Positions 23,769 to 29,717 are shown, numbered from the stretch's first letter. The stretch: 64,000 nt of DNA from an uncultured Clostridia bacterium (GCA_904501765.1 CAJGCM010000001.1:10783-74782), one strand, 5' to 3'. Numbers and translations are program-made. The notes: generated by a model not told the origin, from the letters alone.

Positions 23769-23930
23769 TTTGATCTCCTTTCAAATTGTTTTTCTAAAAT
23801 TCTCCCCCGGGATTTTTTTTCACATTACAAATTTATCACCCTTTCTGGTAACCTACGTACGGGTCTTTTAAGTTAGGTTAAAAATATGTATTCTAGATTA
23901 GTTTCGTTCGAACCTAAAAAGAAAAGAGTC
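23769..23930. other. Intergenic leader with paired elements
   Basis: About 160 bases without a credible gene. On the minus strand there is a TCCCGGGGGA palindrome followed by AGAATTTTAG (similar to 6775-6803), an AT-rich stretch and a GGTTCGAAC palindrome near 23910. Probably the long leader of the 23529 gene. Confidence 0.4.
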
Positions 23931-23934
23931 TGAG

Positions 23935-23958
23935 ATTACTCCCAGACCCTCATCTTTG
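23935..23958 (-). terminator. Terminator of the 23974 gene
   Basis: The minus strand has GGTCTGGGAG and CTCAGACTC arms, then TTTTCTTTTTAGG. Confidence 0.75.
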
Positions 23959-23973
23959 TGTGACAATTAATAA

Positions 23974-24081
23974 TTAACCATTCTCCATCATCTCGATAGC
24001 CTCTTTACGAGTCATCAGCATGCCATTACACCAGACCATCTCGTTCATGTCGATAGTCTCATTAGCGTTAGCGTGATCCAT
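23974..24081 (-). CDS. Small acidic protein (35 aa)
   Basis: A 35-residue frame (MDHANANETIDMNEMVWCNG, then a Met-rich helix KEAIEMMENG). An AAAAGGAGGTACGATT ribosome site and its own motif copy upstream support it. Function unknown. Confidence 0.55.
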   Translation of the reverse strand: MDHANANETIDMNEMVWCNGMLMTRKEAIEMMENG

Positions 24082-24125
24082 AATCGTACCTCCTTTTGAT
24101 TTTGTTTTTAATATATTATCTTGTC

Positions 24126-24148
24126 ATAAAACAAGTTGTTTTTCGCGA
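24126..24148 (-). promoter_or_regulatory. Promoter-like motif copy 11 (23-nt variant)
   Basis: TCGCG and TTTTAT are 2 nt closer than in other copies, with an AAAACAAC core. The palindromic CTTGT-ACAAG surrounds the -10-like hexamer. Confidence 0.5.
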
Positions 24149-24150
24149 AT

Positions 24151-24381
24151 TTACTCTGCGTCCTTCTTAGCAAGGTATAAGTAATACTCGAGATCGGTAA
24201 CAGCATCTTGGAGTTGTTGAGCAGTTCGCTTTGTATCTCCTATCGCTTCCTCAAGACTAACTACATCGAATACATTCACGTCATTATATATCTGCTCTGT
24301 ATCGTCTTTTAGTAAGTTTACTAAACCTCGCGACAGTCTAGCTTTACCTCGCATCACCATTTTTAATTCTTGTATATCCAT
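24151..24381 (-). CDS. Hypothetical helical protein (76 aa)
   Basis: A 76-residue, soluble, helical protein (MDIQELKMVMRGKARLSRGL, SLEEAIGDTKRTAQQLQDAV). Start in GTCAAAATGG context. Its only clear flank is a downstream motif copy for the next gene. Function unknown. Confidence 0.6.
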   Translation of the reverse strand: MDIQELKMVMRGKARLSRGLVNLLKDDTEQIYNDVNVFDVVSLEEAIGDTKRTAQQLQDAVTDLEYYLYLAKKDAE

Positions 24382-24411
24382 TTTGACGCCCTCCTATATA
24401 CTGAAAAGAGA

Positions 24412-24432
24412 AGAGGTTCTGTTCAACCTCCG
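24412..24432 (-). terminator. Terminator of the 24456 micro-gene
   Basis: The minus strand reads GGAGGTT, a short loop and AACCTCTTC, then TCTTTTC. Confidence 0.75.
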
Positions 24433-24455
24433 CTCTTGTCTTTGTCATTAGTCGA

Positions 24456-24515
24456 TTAGACAATGTATGCAATCGCTGCTGCAATACCCATTGCTGCTGC
24501 AATAATTCCAAACAT
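24456..24515 (-). CDS. Micro-protein, hydrophobic (19 aa)
   Basis: A 19-codon frame MFGIIAAAMGIAAAIAYIV, 7 nt after AAAGGAG. It fills the interval between its own promoter-like motif and terminator. A single short membrane helix. Toxic or signalling peptides of this size exist, but nothing here proves a role. Confidence 0.45.
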   Translation of the reverse strand: MFGIIAAAMGIAAAIAYIV

Positions 24516-24546
24516 AGCCGATCTCCTTTCAAAACTAATATTTCTC

Positions 24547-24571
24547 ATAATAGCGATTGTTATTTTCGCGC
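24547..24571 (-). promoter_or_regulatory. Promoter-like motif copy 12
   Basis: GCGCG-N5-AACA-N5-TATTAT, upstream of the 19-residue micro-gene. It overlaps the 3' end of the 24560 gene. Confidence 0.65.
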
Positions 24572-24979
24572 GGTGTTTAGTAACCAAAAGAACTTCCTAT
24601 AGCGATCATAGTACATGTCTTTTCCACACGGAATGTTTAATCTAGTTTTTAAGTATGTGTAAGAGAGATTCTCCGTAACTGCTTTTAATATGTATTGCCA
24701 CAGATAGTTGTCGGCTTCCCTAGCGACTTTCTCGACCATTTCGATGCGTTCTGTAAGCTGCGCTTTAGCAATGGCTCGTCTAGCTGTAGGATCTCCAGGA
24801 AGATTACCAGACGATATACTCTCGAACGATGATGTCGATATATTCGGACTATCGAGTTCCATATAGGTCTTCTTCCATTTGGGGTATTGCAAACAGAAGT
24901 GTTTTAGTTCATAGTGACGATGCTTATCGATATGATACTTGTTTTTAATAGAAAGCTCTGGTCTAATAACCGTAGCCAT
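24560..24979 (-). CDS. RinA/ArpU-like putative late transcription regulator
   Basis: A 139-residue protein. The N-terminal half has CLQYPKWKKTYMELDSP. The central AKAQLTERIEMVEKVAREAD and C-terminal TENLSYTYLKTRLNIPCGKD-MYYDRYRKFFWLL resemble phage activators of the ArpU/RinA type and sigma-region-4-like helix-turn-helix proteins. It is next to the lysogeny switch on the lytic side, where such regulators sit. It is the best local candidate for a factor acting on the 25-nt motifs. That link is inference. Confidence 0.65.
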   Translation of the reverse strand: MATVIRPELSIKNKYHIDKHRHYELKHFCLQYPKWKKTYMELDSPNISTSSFESISSGNLPGDPTARRAIAKAQLTERIEMVEKVAREADNYLWQYILKAVTENLSYTYLKTRLNIPCGKDMYYDRYRKFFWLLNTARK

Positions 24980-24985
24980 TTTGAC

Positions 24986-25123
24986 TCACTCTCCTTTAAT
25001 GTAATCCTCATAAACTTCTATATATTGTTTAATCTGTGAAACCCTATTCTTTAATTTAGCGATTTCTTTTTCTTGCATTAGAATCAACCCCACTAACTCT
25101 GCTATTATCTCGTCTTTGGTCAT
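24986..25123 (-). CDS. Small coiled-coil protein (45 aa)
   Basis: A 45-residue frame (MTKDEIIAELVGLILMQEKE, then AKLKNRVSQIKQYIEVYEDY) with heptad-like spacing, typical of small Firmicutes phage coiled-coil proteins near the early promoter. AAGGGAC lies 9 nt upstream. It overlaps the 3' end of the 25056 gene by 68 nt in another frame. Confidence 0.6.
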   Translation of the reverse strand: MTKDEIIAELVGLILMQEKEIAKLKNRVSQIKQYIEVYEDYIKGE

Positions 25124-25250
25124 TACCAATCAGTCCCTTCTTCGCTAATATACTAACAAAACGCTCTGTGGCATTGCGTATGTTTTCTCTCTGTTCCTCA
25201 GTTGGTTCTGTTATATATACTATCGCGTTCTCATAAACGTATTCACGCAT
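25056..25250 (-). CDS. First gene of the leftward early operon (64 aa)
   Basis: A 64-residue protein. The first 42 residues look ordered (MREYVYENAIVYITEPTEEQ, NIRNATERFVSILAKKGL). The Arg/Asn-rich tail runs through the overlap with the next gene and may be an extension gained by loss of an earlier stop. GGGGCAGAAAG upstream. It starts just left of the operator region, so it is the first gene transcribed on the lytic side. Confidence 0.55.
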   Translation of the reverse strand: MREYVYENAIVYITEPTEEQRENIRNATERFVSILAKKGLIGNDQRRDNSRVSGVDSNARKRNR

Positions 25251-25261
25251 TCTTTCTGCCC

Positions 25262-25400
25262 CTTTTTATTATGCTAAAAACGTTATTTAAAACGCTAAAA
25301 GCGTTAATCTAGATTAAATATTACTATCCTAGAATAGCTTTGTCAACGCTTTGTGGGTTTTCTTTTGCATTTTTAGCGTTTTTAGTGTAAGTTATTAGAT
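25262..25400. promoter_or_regulatory. Divergent operator/promoter region of the lysogeny switch
   Basis: Between the leftward early operon and the rightward repressor. A palindrome AACGC-TAAAA-GCGTT lies at 25291-25305. Related half-sites follow at about 25280 (AACGTT), 25345 (AACGCT) and 25375 (AGCGTT, followed by TTTTAG). A possible rightward promoter is TTGCAT with 17 nt to TAAGTT. Repeated half-sites with dyad symmetry fit binding by the XRE repressor. Confidence 0.7.
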
Positions 25401-25420
25401 ACAGTAAAGGGGGTGATGAG

Positions 25421-25783
25421 TTGGTAAACGGCAACAAAAATATTTTGTCTAAGAATCTAAAAAAGTATATATCTAAAAGCGGAAAGGATCGAGGTAAGAT
25501 CGCAGAGGAGCTGGGTCTATCCTATTCCACACTGACTGATTGGATTAACGGTAACAAATATCCGCGGATAAATAACGTTGAGAAACTGGCGACATATTTC
25601 GGAGTTTCCAAGTCAGATTTGATTGAAGATTTTGAGGAAATAAAAAAAGACAATGACAGACTGGTCGCCATCATTGTCAAGCTACGAACAAATAAAGATT
25701 TAGTAAATGTCGTAGAAAAATTATCTAGTCTTGATAAAACAAAGTTGGAGCAGTTAAGCCGCTTCTTGGATGCTATTATCTAG
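25421..25783 (+). CDS. XRE-family (CI-like) transcriptional repressor
   Basis: A 120-residue protein read from a TTG start preceded by AAAGGGGGTGAT. The helix-turn-helix spans about residues 20-60 (GKIAEELGLSYSTLTDWING, then EKLATYFGVSKSDLIEDF). The C-terminal helices (KLSSLDKTKLEQLSRFLDAI) probably dimerise. It has no LexA-type peptidase domain, so induction must work by another route. Plus strand, opposite the early operon, next to the integrase: the lysogeny repressor by context. Confidence 0.85.
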   Translation: MVNGNKNILSKNLKKYISKSGKDRGKIAEELGLSYSTLTDWINGNKYPRINNVEKLATYFGVSKSDLIEDFEEIKKDNDRLVAIIVKLRTNKDLVNVVEKLSSLDKTKLEQLSRFLDAII

Positions 25784-25867
25784 AAGTTGAGATATTAGGT
25801 CGAGAAGCGCTAAGTCGTTACACAGATTCATTTGTTCAATGATTTGAGCGATGTACATTTCTTTCAA
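25754..25867 (-). CDS. Small helical protein convergent with the repressor (37 aa)
   Basis: A TTG start 7-8 nt after AAGGAGAG opens a 37-codon frame (KEMYIAQIIEQMNLCNDLAL, then LDLISQLLDNSIQEAA). Similar short helical genes follow repressors in Firmicutes elements. It overlaps the end of the repressor gene tail to tail by 30 nt. A longer upstream ATG frame exists but lacks a ribosome site. Confidence 0.45.
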   Translation of the reverse strand: MKEMYIAQIIEQMNLCNDLALLDLISQLLDNSIQEAA

Positions 25868-25894
25868 TAGAAACTCTCCTTGTCGTCCGGGGCA

Positions 25895-25906
25895 GAACGA
25901 ATGTTC
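25895..25906. promoter_or_regulatory. LexA/DinR-like box upstream of the integrase
   Basis: The sequence GAAC-GAAT-GTTC is a perfect GAAC-N4-GTTC dyad, the core of Gram-positive LexA boxes. It lies about 67 nt upstream of the integrase start and 4-5 nt before a TATTAT hexamer. SOS control of the integrase would follow if it is functional. Confidence 0.4.
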
Positions 25907-25972
25907 TAAAGTATTATAAAAGAAGAAATTGTCAGACACAACAAGAAATACTTACCAAAAGGGGAAATTAAC

Positions 25973-27610
25973 ATGTATAAGGAATATCCAACATTTTATA
26001 ATTTCGAAACCTTAGAATATGACAGGAAATCTCGTTTCGATGATCCGTACCTATCGGTTGACGAGGTTTTAGAGAAACACACTAGAATGATAGAAGAGTA
26101 TGCTAAGAAATATCTAAGCGGACCCATACCAGAGCATCATAAGTATAAGGAGGTCGGAAGTGGCGAGTCAATCGACGATCGCCCGGAAATGCTCCGTTTA
26201 CTCAAAGCAATAGAGAATCCGAAAATAAAAGCAATAATAGTAGTCGACGTACAGCGTTTGAGCCGTGGAGACTTGGAGGATGCCGGTAGACTTATAAAAC
26301 TTCTTCGTTATACTAATACGTTCGTAATCACACCATATAAAACATATGATCTACGAGACGAGTTCGACCGTGACGCCTTTGAACGTGAGCTGAAACGTGG
26401 TAATGAATACTTGAACTATTTCAAGAAGATATCACTGCGCGGTAAGCTCGACAGCGTCCGTGAAGGAAACTATATAGGGTCCGTTCCCCCATACGGATTC
26501 AATAGAATAATAAAAGAGAATGGCAAGAAAATATGTCATACCCTCGAAGAACGAAAGGATCAGGCGGATGTAGTTCGATTAATATTCGAATGGTATTGTA
26601 ATGGCGATATTGGGGCAACTGCGATATGCAGAAAACTAGAAAGTATGCATATCAAGACGCCAGGTGGAAAGGACTGCTGGAAGTCCGGTATGATCTTCTC
26701 CATCTTAGAAAATATACACTATATAGGATGCGTTAGATGGGATTGGCGTAAGACCATAAAGATAATCAAAGACCAGGAAATTAAGGAGATGCGCCCAAAA
26801 GCCAAAATCGGGGAGTATCTGATTTTTAATGGCAAACATGATGGTATAGTTTCGGAGGAGCTGTTTAATCGAGCCAAGGAGGTACGGGGTAACAGACATC
26901 GAGCACGGACAGACACCACCTTGAAAAACCCTCTTAGCGGAGTGTTGATTTGTAAAGCATGCGGAGGGAAAATGGGGTATAACACCTATAGAAGAAAGGG
27001 GGTCGAGTACGCTAAACCTCGAGTAATGTGCCACAACCAGGTTCATTGTAAAACAGGCTCGGCTATATACGAAGAGGTACTGGAACGCGTCTGCGACTCC
27101 CTTAGTGAAATTATAGACGATTTTGAAGTGCGTGTCGAGAATCAAAAGGACGACTCGAGTAAGCTGCACGCAGATTTAATAGAGCGCCTGGAGAAAAAAC
27201 TTGCTGATTTGGAAATTAAGGAGAAGCTTCAATGGGAGGCCAAACACCATCCCGATCCTGATGAACGTATGCCGACACATATATTCAAGGATCTAAACGA
27301 GAAACTGTTAAAAGAGAGGGCTGAAATAAACGAAGCTTTGTGCGACGCTAAGGATGCGATGCCAGAGCCTATAGACTATCGCAAACGAGCCGTTACGTTT
27401 AGAGAGACATTAGAAATAATAAAAGACCCTGACATAGACGCGTCTATAAAAAATATGCATTTGAAAGATATTATAGAGAAGATCGAGTATACTAGACCGC
27501 CTAATGTGAAGATTACAAATGAGAATAAAGGTGAGCTAGGATATGCCAAACTTGGAAGAAAAAACATGTTTCATAGCGAACCGTTCGAAATAACAATATT
27601 CATCAAGTAA
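25973..27610 (+). CDS. Large serine integrase (site-specific recombinase)
   Basis: A 545-residue protein. The resolvase domain has the catalytic Ser20 in YDRKSR, GSGESIDDRPEML and VVDVQRLSRG. The recombinase domain (about 165-290) includes NYIGSVPPYGFNRI and GKDCWKSGMIFSILENIHYI. A zinc ribbon follows (about 320-365: CKACGGKMGY, then MCHNQVHCK), then a coiled coil with KLADLEIKEKLQWEA. This is the standard layout for phage integrases acting on attP/attB. Plus strand, after the repressor, ATG preceded by AAAAGGGGAAATTAAC. The cognate att site was not identified. Confidence 0.95.
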   Translation: MYKEYPTFYNFETLEYDRKSRFDDPYLSVDEVLEKHTRMIEEYAKKYLSGPIPEHHKYKEVGSGESIDDRPEMLRLLKAIENPKIKAIIVVDVQRLSRGDLEDAGRLIKLLRYTNTFVITPYKTYDLRDEFDRDAFERELKRGNEYLNYFKKISLRGKLDSVREGNYIGSVPPYGFNRIIKENGKKICHTLEERKDQADVVRLIFEWYCNGDIGATAICRKLESMHIKTPGGKDCWKSGMIFSILENIHYIGCVRWDWRKTIKIIKDQEIKEMRPKAKIGEYLIFNGKHDGIVSEELFNRAKEVRGNRHRARTDTTLKNPLSGVLICKACGGKMGYNTYRRKGVEYAKPRVMCHNQVHCKTGSAIYEEVLERVCDSLSEIIDDFEVRVENQKDDSSKLHADLIERLEKKLADLEIKEKLQWEAKHHPDPDERMPTHIFKDLNEKLLKERAEINEALCDAKDAMPEPIDYRKRAVTFRETLEIIKDPDIDASIKNMHLKDIIEKIEYTRPPNVKITNENKGELGYAKLGRKNMFHSEPFEITIFIK

Positions 27611-27613
27611 CGA

Positions 27614-27646
27614 GAAAGCCCGCCACAATGGGCTTTTTCTTTTTCG
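27614..27646 (+). terminator. Integrase terminator
   Basis: The plus strand has AGCCC-loop-GGGCT followed by TTTTCTTTTT just after the integrase stop. Confidence 0.85.
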
Positions 27647-27670
27647 GGCACATGAATGGGCGGATTCTTC

Positions 27671-27701
27671 CGGGTCTACATGTGACCGAAAGTCATGTAA
27701 C
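27671..27701. other. Strong hairpin right of the integrase
   Basis: Arms TACATGTGAC and GTCATGTA around CGAAA. Position next to the integrase makes it a weak attP candidate. A TCAAAATAG copy follows on the minus strand. Confidence 0.25.
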
Positions 27702-27721
27702 TCTATTTTGACTGGTTGAAA

Positions 27722-27843
27722 AGAAGAGACCATGCGGCTCGTCCAATTAACCATTAAGTCACTCACGTACCTCGAGTCGGGTTCCCAACCCCTTCAAGTG
27801 GCGACACATGTTCTCAGAGTATACCGTCCCTTCATATACTCGT
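27722..27843 (-). ncRNA. Non-coding cassette A
   Basis: About 120 nt between promoter-like motif copy 13 and a hairpin followed by TTCTTTTC (27727-27741). Hairpins on the minus strand include AGTATA/TATACT and GTTGGG-AA-CCCGAC. The only frame (30 codons) begins at the ATG of the -10 motif and lacks a ribosome site, so I treat the unit as RNA. Identity unknown. Confidence 0.4.
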
Positions 27844-27849
27844 CTCTCC

Positions 27850-27874
27850 ATAATACAACGTGTTTATCACGCGA
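27850..27874 (-). promoter_or_regulatory. Promoter-like motif copy 13
   Basis: TCGCG-N4-AAACA-N5-TATTAT then GGAGAG, with no credible gene downstream. Confidence 0.7.
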
Positions 27875-27887
27875 CAAAAAGAAAAGA

Positions 27888-27905
27888 GCCCTTGATCAGG
27901 ACTCA
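27888..27905 (-). terminator. Terminator of the 27896 gene
   Basis: GAGTCC-loop-GGGCTC on the minus strand, then TTTTCTTTTTG. Overlaps the stop codon. Confidence 0.75.
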
Positions 27906-28117
27906 TCCAGTTGGTCAATAGCTTCGTAGATCCCTTCGGCAAAAGTCGTAGATACCATTTCTAATATCTCCTCATGGGATGGCGGATCTGATTCGAGTCC
28001 ATAGATGATCATTATCGCTTGTAAAACCGCGACATAGTCTCTTGCTACTCGACGTAGATCTTTTTCCATCCCTGCTGGGAGTTTCTTCTTTACTGGAAAC
28101 ATATAAACTTTAGCCAT
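27896..28117 (-). CDS. Hypothetical protein (73 aa)
   Basis: A 73-residue helical protein (MAKVYMFPVKKKLPAGMEKD, LRRVARDYVAVLQAIMIIYG). Start at 28117 has AAAGGA 9 nt upstream and the TCAAAATGG context. Motif copy 14 lies 30 nt further upstream and a terminator overlaps its stop, so it is a single-gene cassette. Function unknown. Confidence 0.65.
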   Translation of the reverse strand: MAKVYMFPVKKKLPAGMEKDLRRVARDYVAVLQAIMIIYGLESDPPSHEEILEMVSTTFAEGIYEAIDQLDES

Positions 28118-28148
28118 TTTGACCATTCCTTTCCACTATTTTCCTTCC

Positions 28149-28173
28149 ATAAAAGGGGCTGTTTCTGGGGCGA
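28149..28173 (-). promoter_or_regulatory. Promoter-like motif copy 14
   Basis: TCGCC-N4-AAACA-N5-TTTTAT then GGAAGG, upstream of the 73-residue gene. Confidence 0.65.
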
Positions 28174-28218
28174 GTCGCCTTAGTCTCAGCGGAACTTCGG
28201 AGAAAAAAGAAAAGAAGG

Positions 28219-28298
28219 TGGGTAGTGTGGGATTCGAACCCACGACGTTGAGGCTGTCCTCTTACTCTTCCATTAGAGCTAACCGTCTTAACTATCCC
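28219..28298 (-). ncRNA. Non-coding cassette B: degenerate tRNA-like RNA
   Basis: A good D-arm (GCTC, loop, GAGT) and a perfect T-arm (GTGGG-TTCGAAT-CCCAC) end in acceptor ACTACCC-A-CC. The 5' acceptor reads GGGATAGT, with an extra A, and about 7 extra nt before the D-arm. The anticodon arm is a tight GAGG-ACAG-CCTC hairpin without a 7-nt loop, so no anticodon can be assigned. GTCTT/AAGAC could form a competing hairpin. It follows motif copy 15 and ends before TTCTTTTCTTTTTT. Confidence 0.6.
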
Positions 28299-28342
28299 AA
28301 GACCACTCCGATACTTTAAGTACGGGAATGGTGCTTCCTTCC

Positions 28343-28367
28343 ATAATAGGACTTGTTTCTGTGACGA
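28343..28367 (-). promoter_or_regulatory. Promoter-like motif copy 15
   Basis: TCGTC-N4-AAACA-N5-TATTAT then GGAAGG, upstream of the tRNA-like RNA. Confidence 0.7.
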
Positions 28368-28392
28368 AAAAAATAAAAAGGAAAAGCATCAG

Positions 28393-28533
28393 CTACTCCG
28401 CATATACCGTCACTGTAGTTTCCTTAATATGATCAATTTCTTTAACTTCATCTTTCATAAATTGGTTTACAAAACCGTATATATCCATAGCCAATACCAT
28501 GCCTGCTAATGTAACTACCAAAAACTTTTTCAT
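28393..28533 (-). CDS. Small membrane or secreted protein (46 aa)
   Basis: A 46-residue protein starts MKKFLVVTLAGMVLAMDIYG, a signal-like or anchor helix, followed by an acidic tail (VKEIDHIKETTVTVYAE). TGGAGGG lies 8 nt before the ATG. Own motif copy upstream. Function unknown. Confidence 0.6.
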   Translation of the reverse strand: MKKFLVVTLAGMVLAMDIYGFVNQFMKDEVKEIDHIKETTVTVYAE

Positions 28534-28566
28534 GATAAATCCCTCCAAAGTTTGTAATAGTTTCTC

Positions 28567-28591
28567 ATAAGAGGGCATGTTCCTGGTGCGA
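28567..28591 (-). promoter_or_regulatory. Promoter-like motif copy 16
   Basis: TCGCA-N4-GAACA-N5-TCTTAT, upstream of the 46-residue gene. Confidence 0.65.
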
Positions 28592-28645
28592 TCTACTCTA
28601 TTTTGACACAATCTTAGTATCTATGAAGCTTCGTAAATAAAACGA

Positions 28646-28720
28646 AAAGGGCCTGGAGGAGCAATGAACTCTCCAAGCAGCGGTATCACTTAAGATACTA
28701 CATTCGTGTCTCACTACTTC
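28646..28720 (-). ncRNA. Non-coding cassette C
   Basis: About 75 nt between motif copy 17 and a TGGAGAG/CTCCTCCA hairpin (28654-28675) followed by GGCCCTTTTCG. A GTATC/GATAC hairpin lies in the first half. The ATG of the -10 region gives only a 4-codon frame. Probably a small RNA. Confidence 0.4.
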
Positions 28721-28726
28721 CTTCTC

Positions 28727-28751
28727 ATAATACAATATGTTTCTCACGCGG
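28727..28751 (-). promoter_or_regulatory. Promoter-like motif copy 17
   Basis: CCGCG-N4-AAACA-N5-TATTAT, upstream of non-coding cassette C. Confidence 0.7.
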
Positions 28752-28785
28752 ACTCAGGGCATATTAATCGATAAAACGAAAAGGC

Positions 28786-28808
28786 CCAGCATTTAAGCCG
28801 GACCTACT
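28786..28808 (-). terminator. Terminator of the 28812 gene
   Basis: AGGTCCGGC-loop-GCTGGGCCT on the minus strand, then TTTCG. Confidence 0.75.
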
Positions 28809-28811
28809 CCG

Positions 28812-29114
28812 TTAAAGAGTCTTAATAGTTGCGAGTTTGTCACTAGCAAACATTTCTCCTTGTACGATCTCGATGACCGCTCGGTAATAATCGCTTCCAG
28901 CATCGCGTTTCATTGCTGCTACACATGCACGTTTATCGCTGGCAAACATACCGGTGTTCATAATCGCCCGCACGGCGTCGTAATATCCTACTGTGCGGCA
29001 ACTATTCTCACTTACATACGTCACCTTCGTAACGCGCGGTAGCGATAGAAATGCTCCGACTAGCGCAATTTTACCAATAGTCCCGAATACACGTTTAACT
29101 GTTTCGTTGTTCAT
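28812..29114 (-). CDS. Hypothetical protein with duplicated MFASDK motif
   Basis: A 100-residue protein. The N-terminal hydrophobic segment is ETVKRVFGTIGKIALVGAFL. The second part contains two copies of a unit with VRAIMNTGMFASDKRACVAA and VIEIVQGEMFASDKLATIKT, each preceded by SxYYRA/GYYDAV, which suggests an internal duplication of a small helical motif. Repeats of this sort are seen in short phage proteins of unknown function. GGGAGGTTGTTATT upstream. Cassette with motif copy 18. Confidence 0.65.
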   Translation of the reverse strand: MNNETVKRVFGTIGKIALVGAFLSLPRVTKVTYVSENSCRTVGYYDAVRAIMNTGMFASDKRACVAAMKRDAGSDYYRAVIEIVQGEMFASDKLATIKTL

Positions 29115-29144
29115 AATAACAACCTCCCAATAATATTCTCTTCC

Positions 29145-29169
29145 ATAATAGACGTTGTTTGTGTGACGA
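29145..29169 (-). promoter_or_regulatory. Promoter-like motif copy 18
   Basis: TCGTC-N4-AAACA-N5-TATTAT then GGAAGA, upstream of the 100-residue gene. Confidence 0.7.
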
Positions 29170-29207
29170 CTGGTTTCGTTATCCTCGGTATCTCAAGAAG
29201 AAAAAGA

Positions 29208-29226
29208 AGAGTCCATGTATCGGACT
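29208..29226 (-). terminator. Terminator of the 29231 gene
   Basis: GAGTCC-loop-GGACTC on the minus strand, then TTCTTTTTC. Confidence 0.8.
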
Positions 29227-29230
29227 CAAC

Positions 29231-29437
29231 CTAACCTTCGAAGAATAGGACTACGTCCACAGGGCTTTTAAACTCCTGTTTCTCGATAAATCCCTTAAAT
29301 ACTTCATACTTATCAGGTTCATTTTCCTCAATATACATGATCTCATCTAATAAACGTCCGTAAAACCCTTGAGAATACGATAACATCTCAATTACTTCAA
29401 CTACTTCTTCAATGTCATAGCCTTTCTTAACTTCCAT
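29231..29437 (-). CDS. Acidic helical protein (68 aa)
   Basis: A 68-residue acidic protein (MEVKKGYDIEEVVEVIEMLS, EIMYIEENEPDKYEVFKGFI). AAGGAGGCG upstream of the ATG. Single-gene cassette with motif copy 19 and its own terminator. No family recognised. Confidence 0.65.
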   Translation of the reverse strand: MEVKKGYDIEEVVEVIEMLSYSQGFYGRLLDEIMYIEENEPDKYEVFKGFIEKQEFKSPVDVVLFFEG

Positions 29438-29467
29438 GTTAAACGCCTCCTTATAGGTTTTCCTTCC

Positions 29468-29492
29468 ATAATAGGGGCTGTTTCTGAGACGA
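29468..29492 (-). promoter_or_regulatory. Promoter-like motif copy 19
   Basis: TCGTC-N4-AAACA-N5-TATTAT then GGAAGG, upstream of the 68-residue gene. Confidence 0.7.
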
Positions 29493-29493
29493 A

Positions 29494-29522
29494 AAGGATA
29501 AAGGGCATGTTAAGACCCCCTA
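29494..29522 (-). terminator. Terminator of the 29510 gene
   Basis: GGATAGGGGG-loop-CCCTTTATCC on the minus strand, then TTTTCG. The stop codon lies in the loop. Confidence 0.75.
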
Positions 29523-29623
29523 TCCTTACTCTTAATCGTTTTTATGAGTGTCACGATCCCAGTGAGCAATGCTCCGATTACACTAAATGCTACTCCAAGT
29601 ATGCTCAAAACATATACTAACAA
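29510..29623 (-). CDS. Small membrane protein (37 aa), TTG start
   Basis: GAGGAGG lies 9 nt before a TTG that opens a 37-codon frame with one membrane helix (VLSILGVAFSVIGALLTGIV) and a basic tail (TLIKTIKSKDRGS). No ATG start is available. Its motif copy is immediately upstream of the ribosome site. Function unknown. Confidence 0.5.
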   Translation of the reverse strand: MLVYVLSILGVAFSVIGALLTGIVTLIKTIKSKDRGS

Positions 29624-29639
29624 AGTCGTTCACCTCCTC

Positions 29640-29664
29640 ATAAAACGAGGTGTTTTGGATGCGA
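29640..29664 (-). promoter_or_regulatory. Promoter-like motif copy 20
   Basis: TCGCA-N4-AAACA-N5-TTTTAT, then GAGGAGG directly. Confidence 0.65.
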
Positions 29665-29717
29665 ATTCTGGATTACCGTTCTCAGTCTCTGCGAGTCCTC
29701 AATTAGAAAAAAGAAAA

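Noticed and set aside
27671..27701. attP assignment of the hairpin right of the integrase
   Set aside because: Only position supports it. No matching attB or repeated core is visible in the window, so I list it only as a hairpin.
27753..27845. 30-codon frame in non-coding cassette A
   Set aside because: Its ATG is part of the -10-like hexamer and there is no ribosome site, so translation is unlikely.
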